Positions 22,524 to 33,027 of a stretch of 64,000 nucleotides of DNA are shown here, piece by piece (positions within the stretch are counted from its first letter, which is position 1; each line of letters starts with the position of its first letter). The translations under genes were made by a program, and so were the position numbers. Source of the stretch: Acorus gramineus (Eukaryota; Streptophyta; Magnoliopsida; Acorales; Acoraceae). Below the pieces are notes generated by a model that saw nothing but the letters and a program-made list of their open reading frames with translations, was not told where the DNA came from and did no database searches. The stretch is taken from contig JAUJYN010000013.1 of assembly GCA_030737835.1 (NCBI GenBank), positions 1,484,806 to 1,548,805 of the forward strand, written 5' to 3'.

Positions 22524-22781
22524 ATGGAGGCTGCCACCGCACACGACGATGAGCACTCGATGGAGGTGCAACTCGAGCGATCGCCGCGCACGACGATGAG
22601 CACTCCCACCCCTTTTATACCTATGAAGAGAAATGAAGGGATTTTGATTGGATTTATAGAAGGGTACGTGGAATTTGAGTTTGTATTTAAAGAGGAGATT
22701 GTGACGAAGAAAGAAAGAGAGATTGATTGCTTGTTTAATTGGCTGATTTTGTGTTTTCACTCTAAAAGAAAAGAAAAATGA
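22524..22781 (+). CDS. Small open frame within the MULE
   Basis: The frame has 85 codons and starts MEAATAHDDEHSMEVQLERS. It follows a C/T-rich leader (CTCTCTCCCTTCTCTCCTC) and a TATA-like TTTTTATATACC near 22415. The first 30 codons are GC-rich compared with the surroundings; the remainder is AT-rich. ACGACGATGAGCACTC occurs twice (about 22543 and 22589), an internal duplication. No family was recognised. It could be a captured first exon or transposon leader. Confidence 0.3.
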   Translation: MEAATAHDDEHSMEVQLERSPRTTMSTPTPFIPMKRNEGILIGFIEGYVEFEFVFKEEIVTKKEREIDCLFNWLILCFHSKRKEK

Positions 22782-22944
22782 AGGGATTAGAAGAGTTCGA
22801 ATGATGGATTTTCGGTTCTCTTTGTTCATCTACACAATTAATTAATTGTTTTGGCTAATTTCTCGACACAGTGTTTGTATTGAAGGGATAGGAGGTGATA
22901 GAGAAACAAATGTGATGTATTTCATTTTTTATGTTTCCATTTGA

Positions 22945-23105
22945 CAAACCCAGTGTCGACATACATATCCCAGATTGACATATCCACTGTCGAATGTTTT
23001 TAAAATCTGTCGACAAAACTACTGTCGAAGTTTTTAAACATGTGTTGACAGGGACATTGTCGATTGTTTTCTATAACACTCGACAGGGAGACTGTCGAAT
23101 GGATT
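22945..23105. repeat. ACTGTCGA-rich degenerate repeat
   Basis: The words CACTGTCGA, TACTGTCGA, CATTGTCGA and GACTGTCGA recur at roughly 40-bp spacing between AT-rich fillers. The TCGAC theme is shared with the 123-bp array further right in the same element. Confidence 0.65.
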
Positions 23106-23273
23106 GGTGAGGTTAATGTTTTTCAAAGAATCTATGTATGAATATATATATATATGGATTGAAAGATTGGTTATTAAAAAAAAATTATGGTTTGGGATAG
23201 AAAACTATGGTTTTCTATAGAAAGTTAGGGTTATTTTTGGATTGGACTGGATTGTATTTAGTGTTCAATATTG

Positions 23274-23275
<2 letters not shown>

Positions 23276-23304
<29 letters not shown>
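23276..23304. repeat. (AT)n microsatellite
   Basis: An uninterrupted AT run lies inside the MULE. Confidence 0.95.
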
Positions 23305-23308
<4 letters not shown>

Positions 23309-24615
23309 TTGACAACTCATTTTGTTGTTAATGAAACCCATAGGGTTACTTAATTTGATAGAGTGAATAAATAGAGTGATAATTCATGTCTAAGATGGGG
23401 AATCATTGTTCTTGATAAAAACATTTCAATTGCCATCACTTAGAACGATTATATCATCATATTCATAGGTCATTACTCTTAGAATACTTAATTTTGATTT
23501 ATCTTAATAATTAATCAACTTTGATCGAAGATTAACAGATAATGGAATTGGTGCTCCTAAAAGACTTGAATTTACCGATCACATGTTGTCTCACCTTGTT
23601 CACCTAGTATATACTCTTATAGAATGTATTGATTGTTTACAATCATTTGTTATATAGATGATTGTAGATTTTCAATCCTCTTTTTGTAGGATAGCCCCTA
23701 AACAAGAAATTGACTCAAATGGTCTCTACAGATGTTCATATGGTATATTGTTGGATTATTGCTATTTTAGTGTAATTAAGTATATGAATTCCTTCTTTTG
23801 ATATGGAACTTGTTTATTTATAGCTTAAGGCAAATGTGAGGCAACATCTTCAGTCGTTACTAGATAGGAGGACAACTATTTCTTTTGCATAATCCAGCAT
23901 TCAGATGTGCTTCAATACTTGGAGAATGTCACACCACTTCCCGACGCACCAAGGGTGGAACGATGATCAAAGTAAAGATATGATCGGCACGAATGACTTT
24001 AGAACACCTTTATTATCACTTTTAAATCGGCTCATGTGTCAATTAATACCTGTCTTATTTTGTTAGAGGGGAGACCAAAATCCCAAGAATATGGCATTGA
24101 TTTGGTTTTGAATGGCCCAAAATGGCTTCATGTTTCTAAGGAATACCTTGTTTAAAATGTGTGTAAATGGTCACTATTGGCCGGGGTCATTAAAAATGTG
24201 TGCAAAAGCAAATAATTGTAATGAATGCTTTGTTTAAAATGTGTGTGAATAGTCAATTAAGATGCGAATGATTGATGAAGAAATGTTTAAAATGAATTTG
24301 AAACATGAAGCTTTTTTTTATGAATCCTCTTGTTCAGCTGATGTATGTGAGGATCCAATCATCATGAAAAAATATGATAGTTTTGTATATCACATTGTAA
24401 GAGCATATGTTTTAATTTGTCTCTTAGCTTGTGTATTTGTTTCGTTCTTATCATTAGGTTCATCTTTGTAATAGGAACTATTAATCGCTACTTTAGATTG
24501 TCGAGTGTTGTCATTGGTCATGCCTTCGGGACCCACAAATTGAAAGTTTTTTACTTTGTTCATCAATATGATTCTGTGACTTCATAGTTAAAACATAGAT
24601 TACTACATTGTAAAA

Positions 24616-25092
24616 GTTCGACGGGTCTTCCGTCGCCAGAGATCCCCCAGGTCGACTGATCTATTGTCTTCCTCTAATACGCATGTTCGACCTCAGGGTT
24701 GTCGAACGCCATCCAGAATGCAGGTTGCCTGTTGGTTTGTTCGACGGGTCTCCCGTTGCCCATGACTCCCCAGGTCGACTGACTTGTTGTCATCCCCAAT
24801 ACATATGTTCAATTTCAGAGTTGTCGAACGACTTTCAGAACACAGGCTGCATGTTGGTTTGTTCGACGGGTCTCTTGTCGCCCGTGACCCCCCAGGTCGA
24901 CTGACCTGTTGTCATTTGCCAATACACATGCTTGACTTCAAGGTTGTCGAATGACTTTCAGACCACAAGTTACCTATTATTCTGTTCGACGGGTCTACTG
25001 TCGCCCGTGACTCTCCAGCTCAACTGACCTATTATCGTCCTTTAATACATATGTTCGACTTTAGGGCTATCGAATGACTTCCAGAACACGCC
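24616..25092. repeat. 123-bp tandem repeat, four units
   Basis: Units start at 24616, 24739, 24861 and 24984 (spacing 123, 122 and 123 bp), each with GTTCGACGGGTCT. Conserved blocks are GTTCGACGGGTCT, CCCAGGTCGACTGA, AATACATATGTTCGA and GTTGTCGAA. Identity looks about 80 percent between units. The array occupies the right interior of the MULE and has no protein frame that persists through all units. Confidence 0.9.
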
Positions 25093-25349
25093 TTTGAAAA
25101 CGTAGGGAGGTCAACTATTTTCATTTTGGTTCAGGTGGTGGGGAAGGCCTTTCTAAGTGTTTGGGCTGGTGGGGAGATAAGGTGAGGTTAATGGATTTCA
25201 AAACCAAATACAATTTGGTTTTTTTTAGGTTGGGGGGGACAGCAACTTGCATGGTGGGGTTAGAGCTGCCCTTCTACTTCACATACATATCGTGAGTCTG
25301 TGACTCGCGGTGATAATAACAGCAACCAAAGTTGCATGCATAAAAATAA

Positions 25350-25621
25350 GGGTTTTTTTATTATTTTTTAGTCCCTGTAAACTATATGATTTAATGATCG
25401 ATTCCTCACTTCTTCATATTTTAGTTTAAGTTCTTAGATTTAAGAGTATGTTTCTATTAGTCTCTGGACTTATCCTTAAATTATTTAATTTTCTTTTTAG
25501 TCCCTAAAAAGGACTAAAAGAAACATATCATTTAAATCTAGGGACTTAAACCGAAATATGAAGATGTGATGGATCGATTATAAAATCATATAGTTTATGG
25601 AAACTTAAAAATAAAAAACCC
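25350..25621. mobile_element. Fold-back MULE MITE with perfect 9-bp TSD
   Basis: The 272-bp element is almost entirely two inverted arms of about 110 bp. The left arm starts GGGTTTTTTATTATTTTTTA and the reversed right arm starts GGGTTTTTTATTTTTAAG; both contain AAACTATATGATTT and CTTCATATTT. TAAAAATAA flanks both sides (25341-25349, 25622-25630). The transcript could form a long hairpin. Confidence 0.88.
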
Positions 25622-25630
25622 TAAAAATAA

Positions 25631-26099
25631 TTAATAATTTGCATCTAACAAACTTTAATTTAGTAAAACCATTAATCGGTTTACAGAAATTATTTATTTA
25701 CAGGTGTTCAATATTCATTTTTACATGATATAAATTTAATGAGCTCATGTGCATTAGATTGTTACAAACTTGCCTTATAATAGAATATAAATTTAATGAG
25801 CTTTTACTTAAAACTGTTTTTGAAAATAGATTATTGGGAACATATTTTTGTTGGATTTTTTTTCATTGTTTATAATTAATAGTTGTTTTTGTTCTTTCTT
25901 CAAAAGTTAAGGACCGTTTGTGACAGCATTCGCAAACATGTTGGATTAAGTATATGATTACTGCAAAAGTAGAATCATCTAAATGCGCTTTAAATGCTAC
26001 CATGATAAAGTTATGAAGTATTAGCGGTGGTCCGGTGGAGATCAAGGAATTGTTGAGATAATCTGACAATGACTATGACTCAAGTTGATGATTTTTCAT
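25631..26099. other. AT-rich spacer, no gene
   Basis: A 28-bp motif ATAAATTTAATGAGCT recurs near 25728 and 25788. Nothing else is recognised. Confidence 0.45.
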
Positions 26100-26102
26100 T
26101 CA

Positions 26103-26773
26103 GGTCCCATGGTTCGTGTTAATCAGGGATGAAATTTGATTTTAAGTGAGATTATCAAAAAATTATATAAAATTCAGTGTTTGGTTAATGATAATTCTGA
26201 TGGTAATTGTGAGCATCATTGGAATTAAAATTTATGCATATGGAAAAATATGATAGAATTAGATTCCCATCATTGGTGGTGGTTATCTCAAATTCTACAA
26301 GGAATCCTAGATTAAATTACTATTATACCATTTACAAATTAATTAAATTATTATTTACATCCATTCTAAAACAAATAGCTTTCTCTTTTTTTTACCCACC
26401 TCCTCCTCTTTTTTTTAGGGGAGTTCATAATATTCAATTAATTTACAAAAATTACTATTCTTATGTGTTTAATTATATAATCATTTATTTTATTTAATTG
26501 CATTAGTTAAATATTTATAAATAAATTACTCTTTTTTTATAATTGTGATATGGATAAATAAATAAATTTACAAGTAGATGTATAATAGCAAGTGTATTTT
26601 AGACATTTGAACCAAATTCCTTACAGAAATCCATATGTGAACTAAACACTGAAAAATTATTATTTGTAGAAATTCACTATTGAACCAAAGAGTCTGATGG
26701 AATTTGGATTCACGGTAAAATGATTCTTGGTAAAGTAGATCCATAATAAAAATGACATGAACCAAATGGGGCC
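26103..26773. mobile_element. Harbinger-like MITE (671 bp)
   Basis: The left end is GGTCCCATGGTTCGTG and the reversed right end is GGCCCCATTTGGTTCATG. TCA flanks both sides (26100-26102, 26774-26776), a 3-bp duplication as in PIF/Harbinger elements. The AT-rich interior has no transposase. Confidence 0.65.
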
Positions 26774-26776
26774 TCA

Positions 26777-28650
26777 GTGATGATACTCAGGCCCCTAATT
26801 ATAAGTTTCACTCACAAGTCCTATTAGGTGTCATTATTTTATGAGTTCTGCTACACAGACCCCAATATTTATGTCCCATTGACAAGTCCCCATGAGGTGT
26901 CATTCTTTCATTGGTTGCTTGTTTGACTTTAAAAAAAGGTTAAAAATGCAAAATACAACATTACTCTTATTTAAATCCCACATTTTCCTACCTCATCATT
27001 CCCACTTTTTTTTTAAAAAACAAATCAATCCATTACATTGTGGGAAACCTAATTTTTTCAAAACCAATTCAAAATAATAATAAAAAAAATCATTCATTAC
27101 ATTATTTAAAAAAAGACCGAAATTCAAATCCTCTAAAGTTTCTTAAAAAATATCGAAAAAGACCGAATTTTTGTTTGCGACCTCTCATTCAATTAGAAAA
27201 CGATGGCGACAAAAATAATTAACTTTTTTTTTTTTGAAATGTTATTTTTATTTGATGATTATTCGATTCCAATCATCAGGCAAAGTATTTGCAGTTGATG
27301 CAAAGTTTTTTTGATGAATGCAAAAATAAATGACAAATCACAGTATAAAACAAGAGTTCTAAATAAAAGTCAGTTACATTTATAAAATGTAACTTAATTT
27401 CAAAATAAATTGCATTAAAAGTCTTTTATATTTGTAAATGTAATTGACATTTGTTATATATGACAATTAAAAGTCAGTTACATTCCGCAAATGTAACTAA
27501 CTTCCAAATATTTATATTAGATTAACATGTCATTAACTTTTGAAGAATAATGTATATAAATCTAAAATAATAGTTTGAAATGTAATTAATTTTCGAATGT
27601 TATACAATCCATGCCAACGTAAAATAATTTAAGATCAAATGCCATATCCAAGAAAAAGTTGTAATAAAGGACAGACTAAAGGTTGTCAAATTTAACATTT
27701 AGTACCAAATTCAATAATAAAAAATTGTAACAAATGCAAAACAAGTAAAAGACCCAAATAGTACAAATTCTGTTTTAGATGGAGAAGAAAAAGAAGTCCC
27801 AGACGGACATACAAACTATGTATTTTTTTCACCTTATAAAGCAAAAGAGAGAAGAATATTAATTATAAAAAATCATGGGATTTAATTCTCCAAAAAAATT
27901 CAAAAAATCATGCTATATCAACAACAATTGTAACCAATTCATTGATTATGGGGAGTAATTATCGAAAAAGGCAGCAATGATAAAATATGTATTAATACTT
28001 GTGCTACCTCATGGGGCTTATATGAAGCCTATAAGATGAGGCATATGAATCATTATTGTTATTTTATTAGATGACTCGGTGACTTTTGAAAATGGTAAAA
28101 TAGTAAAATACGGATCTGCCTTTGATTAAAAATATGTCCTATTAACCCAAAATCCTCCTAGTTTGTTGGTGATTATTTGAAAGAATTTTTCATGGGATCC
28201 GGACAAACATGCAGAGGTAGCTTTCCCAGCTTGATCGTAAGGTCAGCCACGGGATCACTTCGATATCAATAAATAAATAAATAACATGTTTTTCAATATT
28301 ATACATGCAAAAAAGAAAAAAAAATCCCATTTATGTAATATAATGACATGATTGGAGTTTAAGACCTTCCTTGATTAGCACATTGACAACTATGATCACA
28401 CCATGCACATTCTAATTATAATCACACGTTCTCAAACAAGGACAGCAACCTGTAATCTGTTATAAATACTTTCCCAGGAAAACACCAAAAATAAAATAAT
28501 ACGAGAGGGACCTAGATTCAGTTAATGTTCAAATAAAGGTGATTAAAAAAAATCCTCCACCCCTTAAAAAATGAAAGGGTGGCGGAACAGACAGAGTGAA
28601 TTATAAAGAGGAGAATAGAGGAAGCCTAAATCCCGGAAAGGAACTTCTGG
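26777..28650. other. AT-rich intergenic sequence
   Basis: No gene is recognised. Near 27365-27525 the words GTCAGTTACATT and AAATGTAACT recur in both orientations, suggesting debris of a DNA transposon's subterminal repeats. Poly-A/T runs are frequent. Confidence 0.5.
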
Positions 28651-29191
28651 GGGCAAAATGCAGTTTGACCCTTTAAGTTTGCAAAACTTGAAAATGCACC
28701 ATGCACTTAACACCCCCTCCCACTAAATCACATGTCATGTACTGTTAATATAAAATATAATATGTATTATTAATGATTTATGTTAATTAATATGCATAGA
28801 TAGATAATTTTGATGTAAATTAATATGCATAGATGGCTAATTTTGATGCAAGGATGCGAGTCATATTTGTTGCAGCTTAAATTTACATATTATATATTAT
28901 AATTTATATATTATAGGTTATGATTTTTCTGATAAGTAATAGCATGTTTATTGTAGCTGTTTAAAAATAAAAAATAAGTAGCAGTAGATGTTTGTTTAAT
29001 AAGTTGTATAACAACTTTTAAGTGTACAATTTGTCAAAAATACAACTAAACTTTAGAAGTGAAAAATTGATTTATATTTGATAAAATAAGTTGATTTTAC
29101 ATATAAAATTAATTTTATATATATTTATAGAAAATCAACTTAACATAAATAATAGTTCAAATTCACTACAATATTTTTTTAATATTACATT

Positions 29192-29730
29192 TAGAGGCGG
29201 ATGCAAAGGAAGGCTCGGCCATGCTACAGCCCGGCCCAGTTTTTACAACTTTTTTATGCAATAATATTTATATTTTATAATGTTTAATTTTTTTTAATAT
29301 AAAAAATCTTTATTTGAAATTATTTTAAATGTAAAAATTTTGCATTTAATCTCTTGTGTCAATATACCACTGTGAAAATGTTACGTACAATCTATTTTTC
29401 AGTCTTAATTCTAATTCATACATGTTTTGATTTTTTAAAAAATATATAATTCATCTAATGAGGTGTATGCTTATAGAAAAAGTGACGCATATACTCCAAT
29501 GAATTACGTGAATCCATATATATAAAAAAAATTGTTGTATATACCTTGTCAATGTAGATATATGATGCTAAATAGATATATAAGACTTGAATATTTAGAG
29601 CTCAAAAAAGTACAACTCGTTTAAATAAATAATTATTTGTGAAAAAATTGATAATCTTGTCAAACATAAGAGTAAAAGTTTTATTGAAAATATAGTTTGG
29701 CTCACCCTAAAAATTTCCTAGCTCTGCCCT
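29192..29730. mobile_element. hAT-like element, partly decayed
   Basis: The left end TAGAGGCGGATGCAAAGGAA pairs with the reversed right end AGGGCAGAGCTAGGAAATTT, resembling the frequent hAT terminus CAGGGGCGGAGCTAGG. Flanks ATTACATT and GATACATT agree at six of eight positions. A copy of the AT-rich dispersed repeat (about 29380-29600) lies inside it. Confidence 0.45.
29380..29600. repeat. AT-rich dispersed repeat, copy in reverse orientation
   Basis: Relative to 3120-3455 this is reversed: GTTACGTACAATC, CATACATGTTTTGATTTTTT, TCATCTAATGAGGTGTATGC and GCATATACTCCAATGAATTA. A weaker copy in the same orientation lies at about 30215-30500. Confidence 0.6.
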
Positions 29731-30792
29731 GATACATTGAGTGACAAATGGAATTATAAAAAAAATTGCTAATGTATTATTTGTAATAGTAAAGAAATTG
29801 AGAAAATGAAAAGAAGTTTGATGATTTTTGGTTTTTATAGTAAAAAGAGATACACATATTATTAGCAAAAAAAAAATAAAAATTAAGAGCATGAGTGTCC
29901 AACATTATAAAAAATTAAAGCATTTTATAAACTATATTATCGAAAATATCTCTTTTCCAACTTACATATTATGACTTTTTTAATCTGTTTTTAGCTTAGA
30001 TAAGTTTCAATAAATTTAAACAAATATACAATAATTGCTTGTTTTAAACTAAAAACTATAATATCCAGCTTATAAGTTTAACAAATATGTAATTTTGGCA
30101 CTTCAAATGCATGGATAGTACTTTGGATAATAAAATGATACGTTTACATTATGTTTTAGAGGATGTAAATGTATATTTTTAAATTACATTAGGGGGTAAG
30201 TGCATATTTTTAAAGAAAAATGATATGTCTAACCCTTTGTACAACCCTATTCGTAGTCATCACCATTTATTTTTATTTTTATACACTCATCTATTAAAAT
30301 ACATACAGTTATAAAAAGTGAAAGTATATACTTGAATAAATCAGCATATATTTTCTCTTTGAAAAAAATAAAAATTCTTTTTCAAATTTTCATGCACTAT
30401 TCTAATAGAGTATAAACTGTACTATCATAATATACAGTGTAATAACGGAGTGTATATTGACCCGTTTTTAAGCCGTAGATGAGACTTAAGACAGGCACGA
30501 GTGCTCATTTTTAAAATATAAGGGATGTTTTTGCAATGCTGCAAACGTCAGGGGTGCTGATGCAATTTACCCAACCTTTAATTGCTTATTTCCTTCCTTT
30601 AACGTACTGATAACAACAAAGAGCCACCATGGCAAAACATTGACTCCATGGGTCCTCAAGAAAAAGAGAGAGAAAGTGAGACCCAACTCTTCTTATATTT
30701 CAAAGGGCGACATCCCCCGATCAAGTATCGACCACCGAATGCCCTCCCACTTTGTTTCTTCTAAACGTGCCAAATCCCCAAGAAAGTGAGAG

Positions 30793-30814
30793 CTCTCTCT
30801 CTCTCTCTCTCTCT
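30793..30814. repeat. (CT)n in the SWEET 5' leader
   Basis: An eleven-unit CT run lies about 90-110 bp before the start codon. It is within the presumed 5' UTR or core promoter, where such pyrimidine runs are common in plants. Confidence 0.9.
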
Positions 30815-30900
30815 GGCTCTCTCCAAGTACAAAAAACAGAGGAGATTGGGCTCCTATCGGTTGTGGGAGATTGTGAACAGAGAAAGACCAGTGGGTTATT

Positions 30901-33027
30901 ATGAATTCCTCAAGTTCTTCTTATGAAACTCTCAGCAATGCAGCTGGAATCGCAGGTACTCCTTTTTTGTTGTCTGGATTGATTTTGATGAAAACCCAAA
31001 TAGGAGAGACAACTTGTTATTTTTTTTTGTCAGATGTTGATAATGAATTTTTTTTTTTGGTATGAGAATATATGCAAATGGGTAAGAAGGATTTGTTGAA
31101 AGTTTGCTTCTTTCATGAAAAAGAGGGTTTTTTTGAAGATATCTTTATTGGCCCAAATAGGAATTTTGGTGCTGAAAATACAACACTGGCTCTTATTCTT
31201 ATTGGGTTTTTGAAAGTTTGAATTTTTATTCAGATTTTATATGGATTGGATCTACAAGTTGTTATGTATGATCGAATCTGAAACGAATGAGTCAATCAGA
31301 TTCTGTCTTGATGGAGGGTGTGGAGGGGAGAATAGGATAATATTTTAGCTTGGAACACTGTATCTCCTTAGGAAAACATTGAATTTGATTATTCAGATCT
31401 GTCTGATCAGACTTGTTGCATATTTTTGGTCTGCTTGGCACATGGGGTTGACTTTGGGATTGTTCTATTTGTTAGTGATTTTTCAAAATGGAAATTTATG
31501 TGTCTATTCTCCAACACTATTGCCTTTATCTCAAAAAATCAATATCCATCTATTTGCAATGGGAGAATGGTGTTAGGAGTATAACTGCAGGGTGGGTAGC
31601 ATTTGGTTAAATTGCTCTTCTAATCAAGGCCTTTTGGAGGACTCTCGCTCTCCTGTTTTATGTTGTTTCTCTATTCTCCCCCACTGTCAGAGTTTGTAAT
31701 TTGAAATCAGAAATGAAACCGGGTAGCAAATTTCTACCTTTATTAAAAAAAAAACATTGATGATTGTATCTTATTCATGCAGGTAACCTCTTTGCTTTTG
31801 TGCTCTTTGTTTCACCGATGTAAGTTCTCATTTCAAAGTTTTCATTTTTATTTATCTGCAGAAACAAAGCGTAAAATCATTTTTTTCATATGAGTGTCTA
31901 ATGTTTGAGTTTCCCTACAGACCTACATTTAGAAGAATTGTGAGGAACAAGTCAACAGAGAATTTCTCTGGCCTGCCTTATATATATGCGCTGTTGAATT
32001 GCTTGATCTGCTTCTGGTATGGGTTGCCATGTGTCTCCCATGGTGTCATCTTGGTTGCCACTGTAAACTCAGTTGGGGCATTGTTCCAGTTGATGTACAT
32101 AATCATCTTCATCATTCATGCCGATAGGGGGAAAAAGGTCAGGCATTGTTTACTTATATACTTAACATTTTTAATTGAGCACTTTTTAACACATTGATTG
32201 ATGATGCTCAGTTCACTGATTTGTTTGCCTATGTTTTTTTATTGCAGCTGAAGATGAGTGGATTGTTGATGATGGTCTTTGGAATATTTGCAATGATTGC
32301 ATTTGTGAGTTTGCAGTTCCTTGATCCTCCCTCCCGGCAGATGCTTGTTGGATATCTGAGTGTTGCTTCACTTATTACGATGTTCGCTTCTCCATTGTTT
32401 ATCATTGTACGCACAGATAAGAGCTTAAGTTACTATGGTTTTATGGCTTCCAGTTCAACAAGCAATATAGAATGGTTATGGAATCTAGACTGATTGTTTT
32501 AGGACCTTTCCTATTTTCCTGTTATGACTCTACTAATTTTCAAGGCATCTTGTGCAATCCGTTTTGTTTTTGTCTCTAATGCAAGAATGGTATTTTCATA
32601 TGGCAGAATTTGGTGATCCAGACAAGGAGCGTTGAATTCATGCCGTTCTACCTTTCTCTTTCGACTTTCTTGATGAGCATGTCTTTCTTTGCATATGGAA
32701 TGTTGAAACATGATTATTTCATCTATGTAAGAAATTCAACACTCTCAAACTTTGATTTGCATGTGTTTGGGTCCTGTTTATCAAATGTTTTTCAAAGAAA
32801 GAGCATTATTGGGGAACCTCTCATCCACTTTTGACTTGTGCAATAGTCATATAATTATAAGCGCAATTTGTTTATTTATTTAGCCTTTTTTTAAAACTTG
32901 AATTGCCTTTTATTTGGATTTTCAGATACCCAATGGGATTGGAGGTATTTTGGGGGCAATACAATTAGCATTATATGCTTATTACTCTAAACCAGTTGAA
33001 GAACGTAGACACCCGCTGCTGGGATAA
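30901..33027 (+). CDS. SWEET2: SWEET sugar transporter, SWEET2-like (six exons)
   Basis: The exons are 30901-30955, 31783-31819, 31921-32137, 32248-32406, 32607-32726 and 32926-33027. All junctions are GT-AG and join in frame to 229 residues, close to the usual length of about 235. SWEETs are seven-helix uniporters that move sugars down their gradient. Two MtN3/saliva repeats are visible: residues about 15-100 (AGIAGNLFAFVLFVSPIPTF; NCLICFWYGLP) and about 137-219 (VGYLSVASLITMFASPLFII; FYLSLSTFLMSMSFFAYG). Helix prolines P30 and P152 and pocket asparagines N80 and N199 are retained. The short C-terminal tail EERRHPLLG and six-exon structure fit the SWEET2 clade, known in Arabidopsis as a vacuolar-membrane glucose transporter. 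The exact clade is inferred from remembered motifs. The gene looks intact and functional. Confidence 0.95.

Larger units (their letters stand above)
22346..25271. mobile_element. Mutator-like element with perfect 9-bp TSD
   Basis: The nonamer TTCTACTTC flanks both sides (22337-22345 and 25272-25280). The termini are inverted: left GAGAAGCTCTATCCCCACCA and reversed right GGGCAGCTCTAACCCCACCA, and the match continues through a CTGTCCCCCCCAA block, about 55 bp in all. The 2926-bp interior has no transposase. It contains a leader-like segment with a small open frame, a GTCGA-rich block (22950-23105), an AT microsatellite and a four-unit 123-bp tandem repeat. Exact TSD plus TIR make this a confident non-autonomous MULE, possibly a gene-capturing one. 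Confidence 0.88.
28651..30572. mobile_element. Putative MULE-like element with nested insertions
   Basis: The left end GGGCAAAATGCAGTTTGACC and the reversed right end GGGTAAATTGCATCAGCACC are inverted in the style of common plant Mutator termini (GGGTAAATTGCA). The match extends through GTTTGCA. No 9-bp duplication was found. The interior holds an hAT-like element and copies of the AT-rich dispersed repeat. Confidence 0.4.

Noticed and set aside
24616..25092. Regular repeat spacing suggestive of a CRISPR array
   Set aside because: The 123-bp units are contiguous and diverged with no spacers, and the context is a plant transposon.
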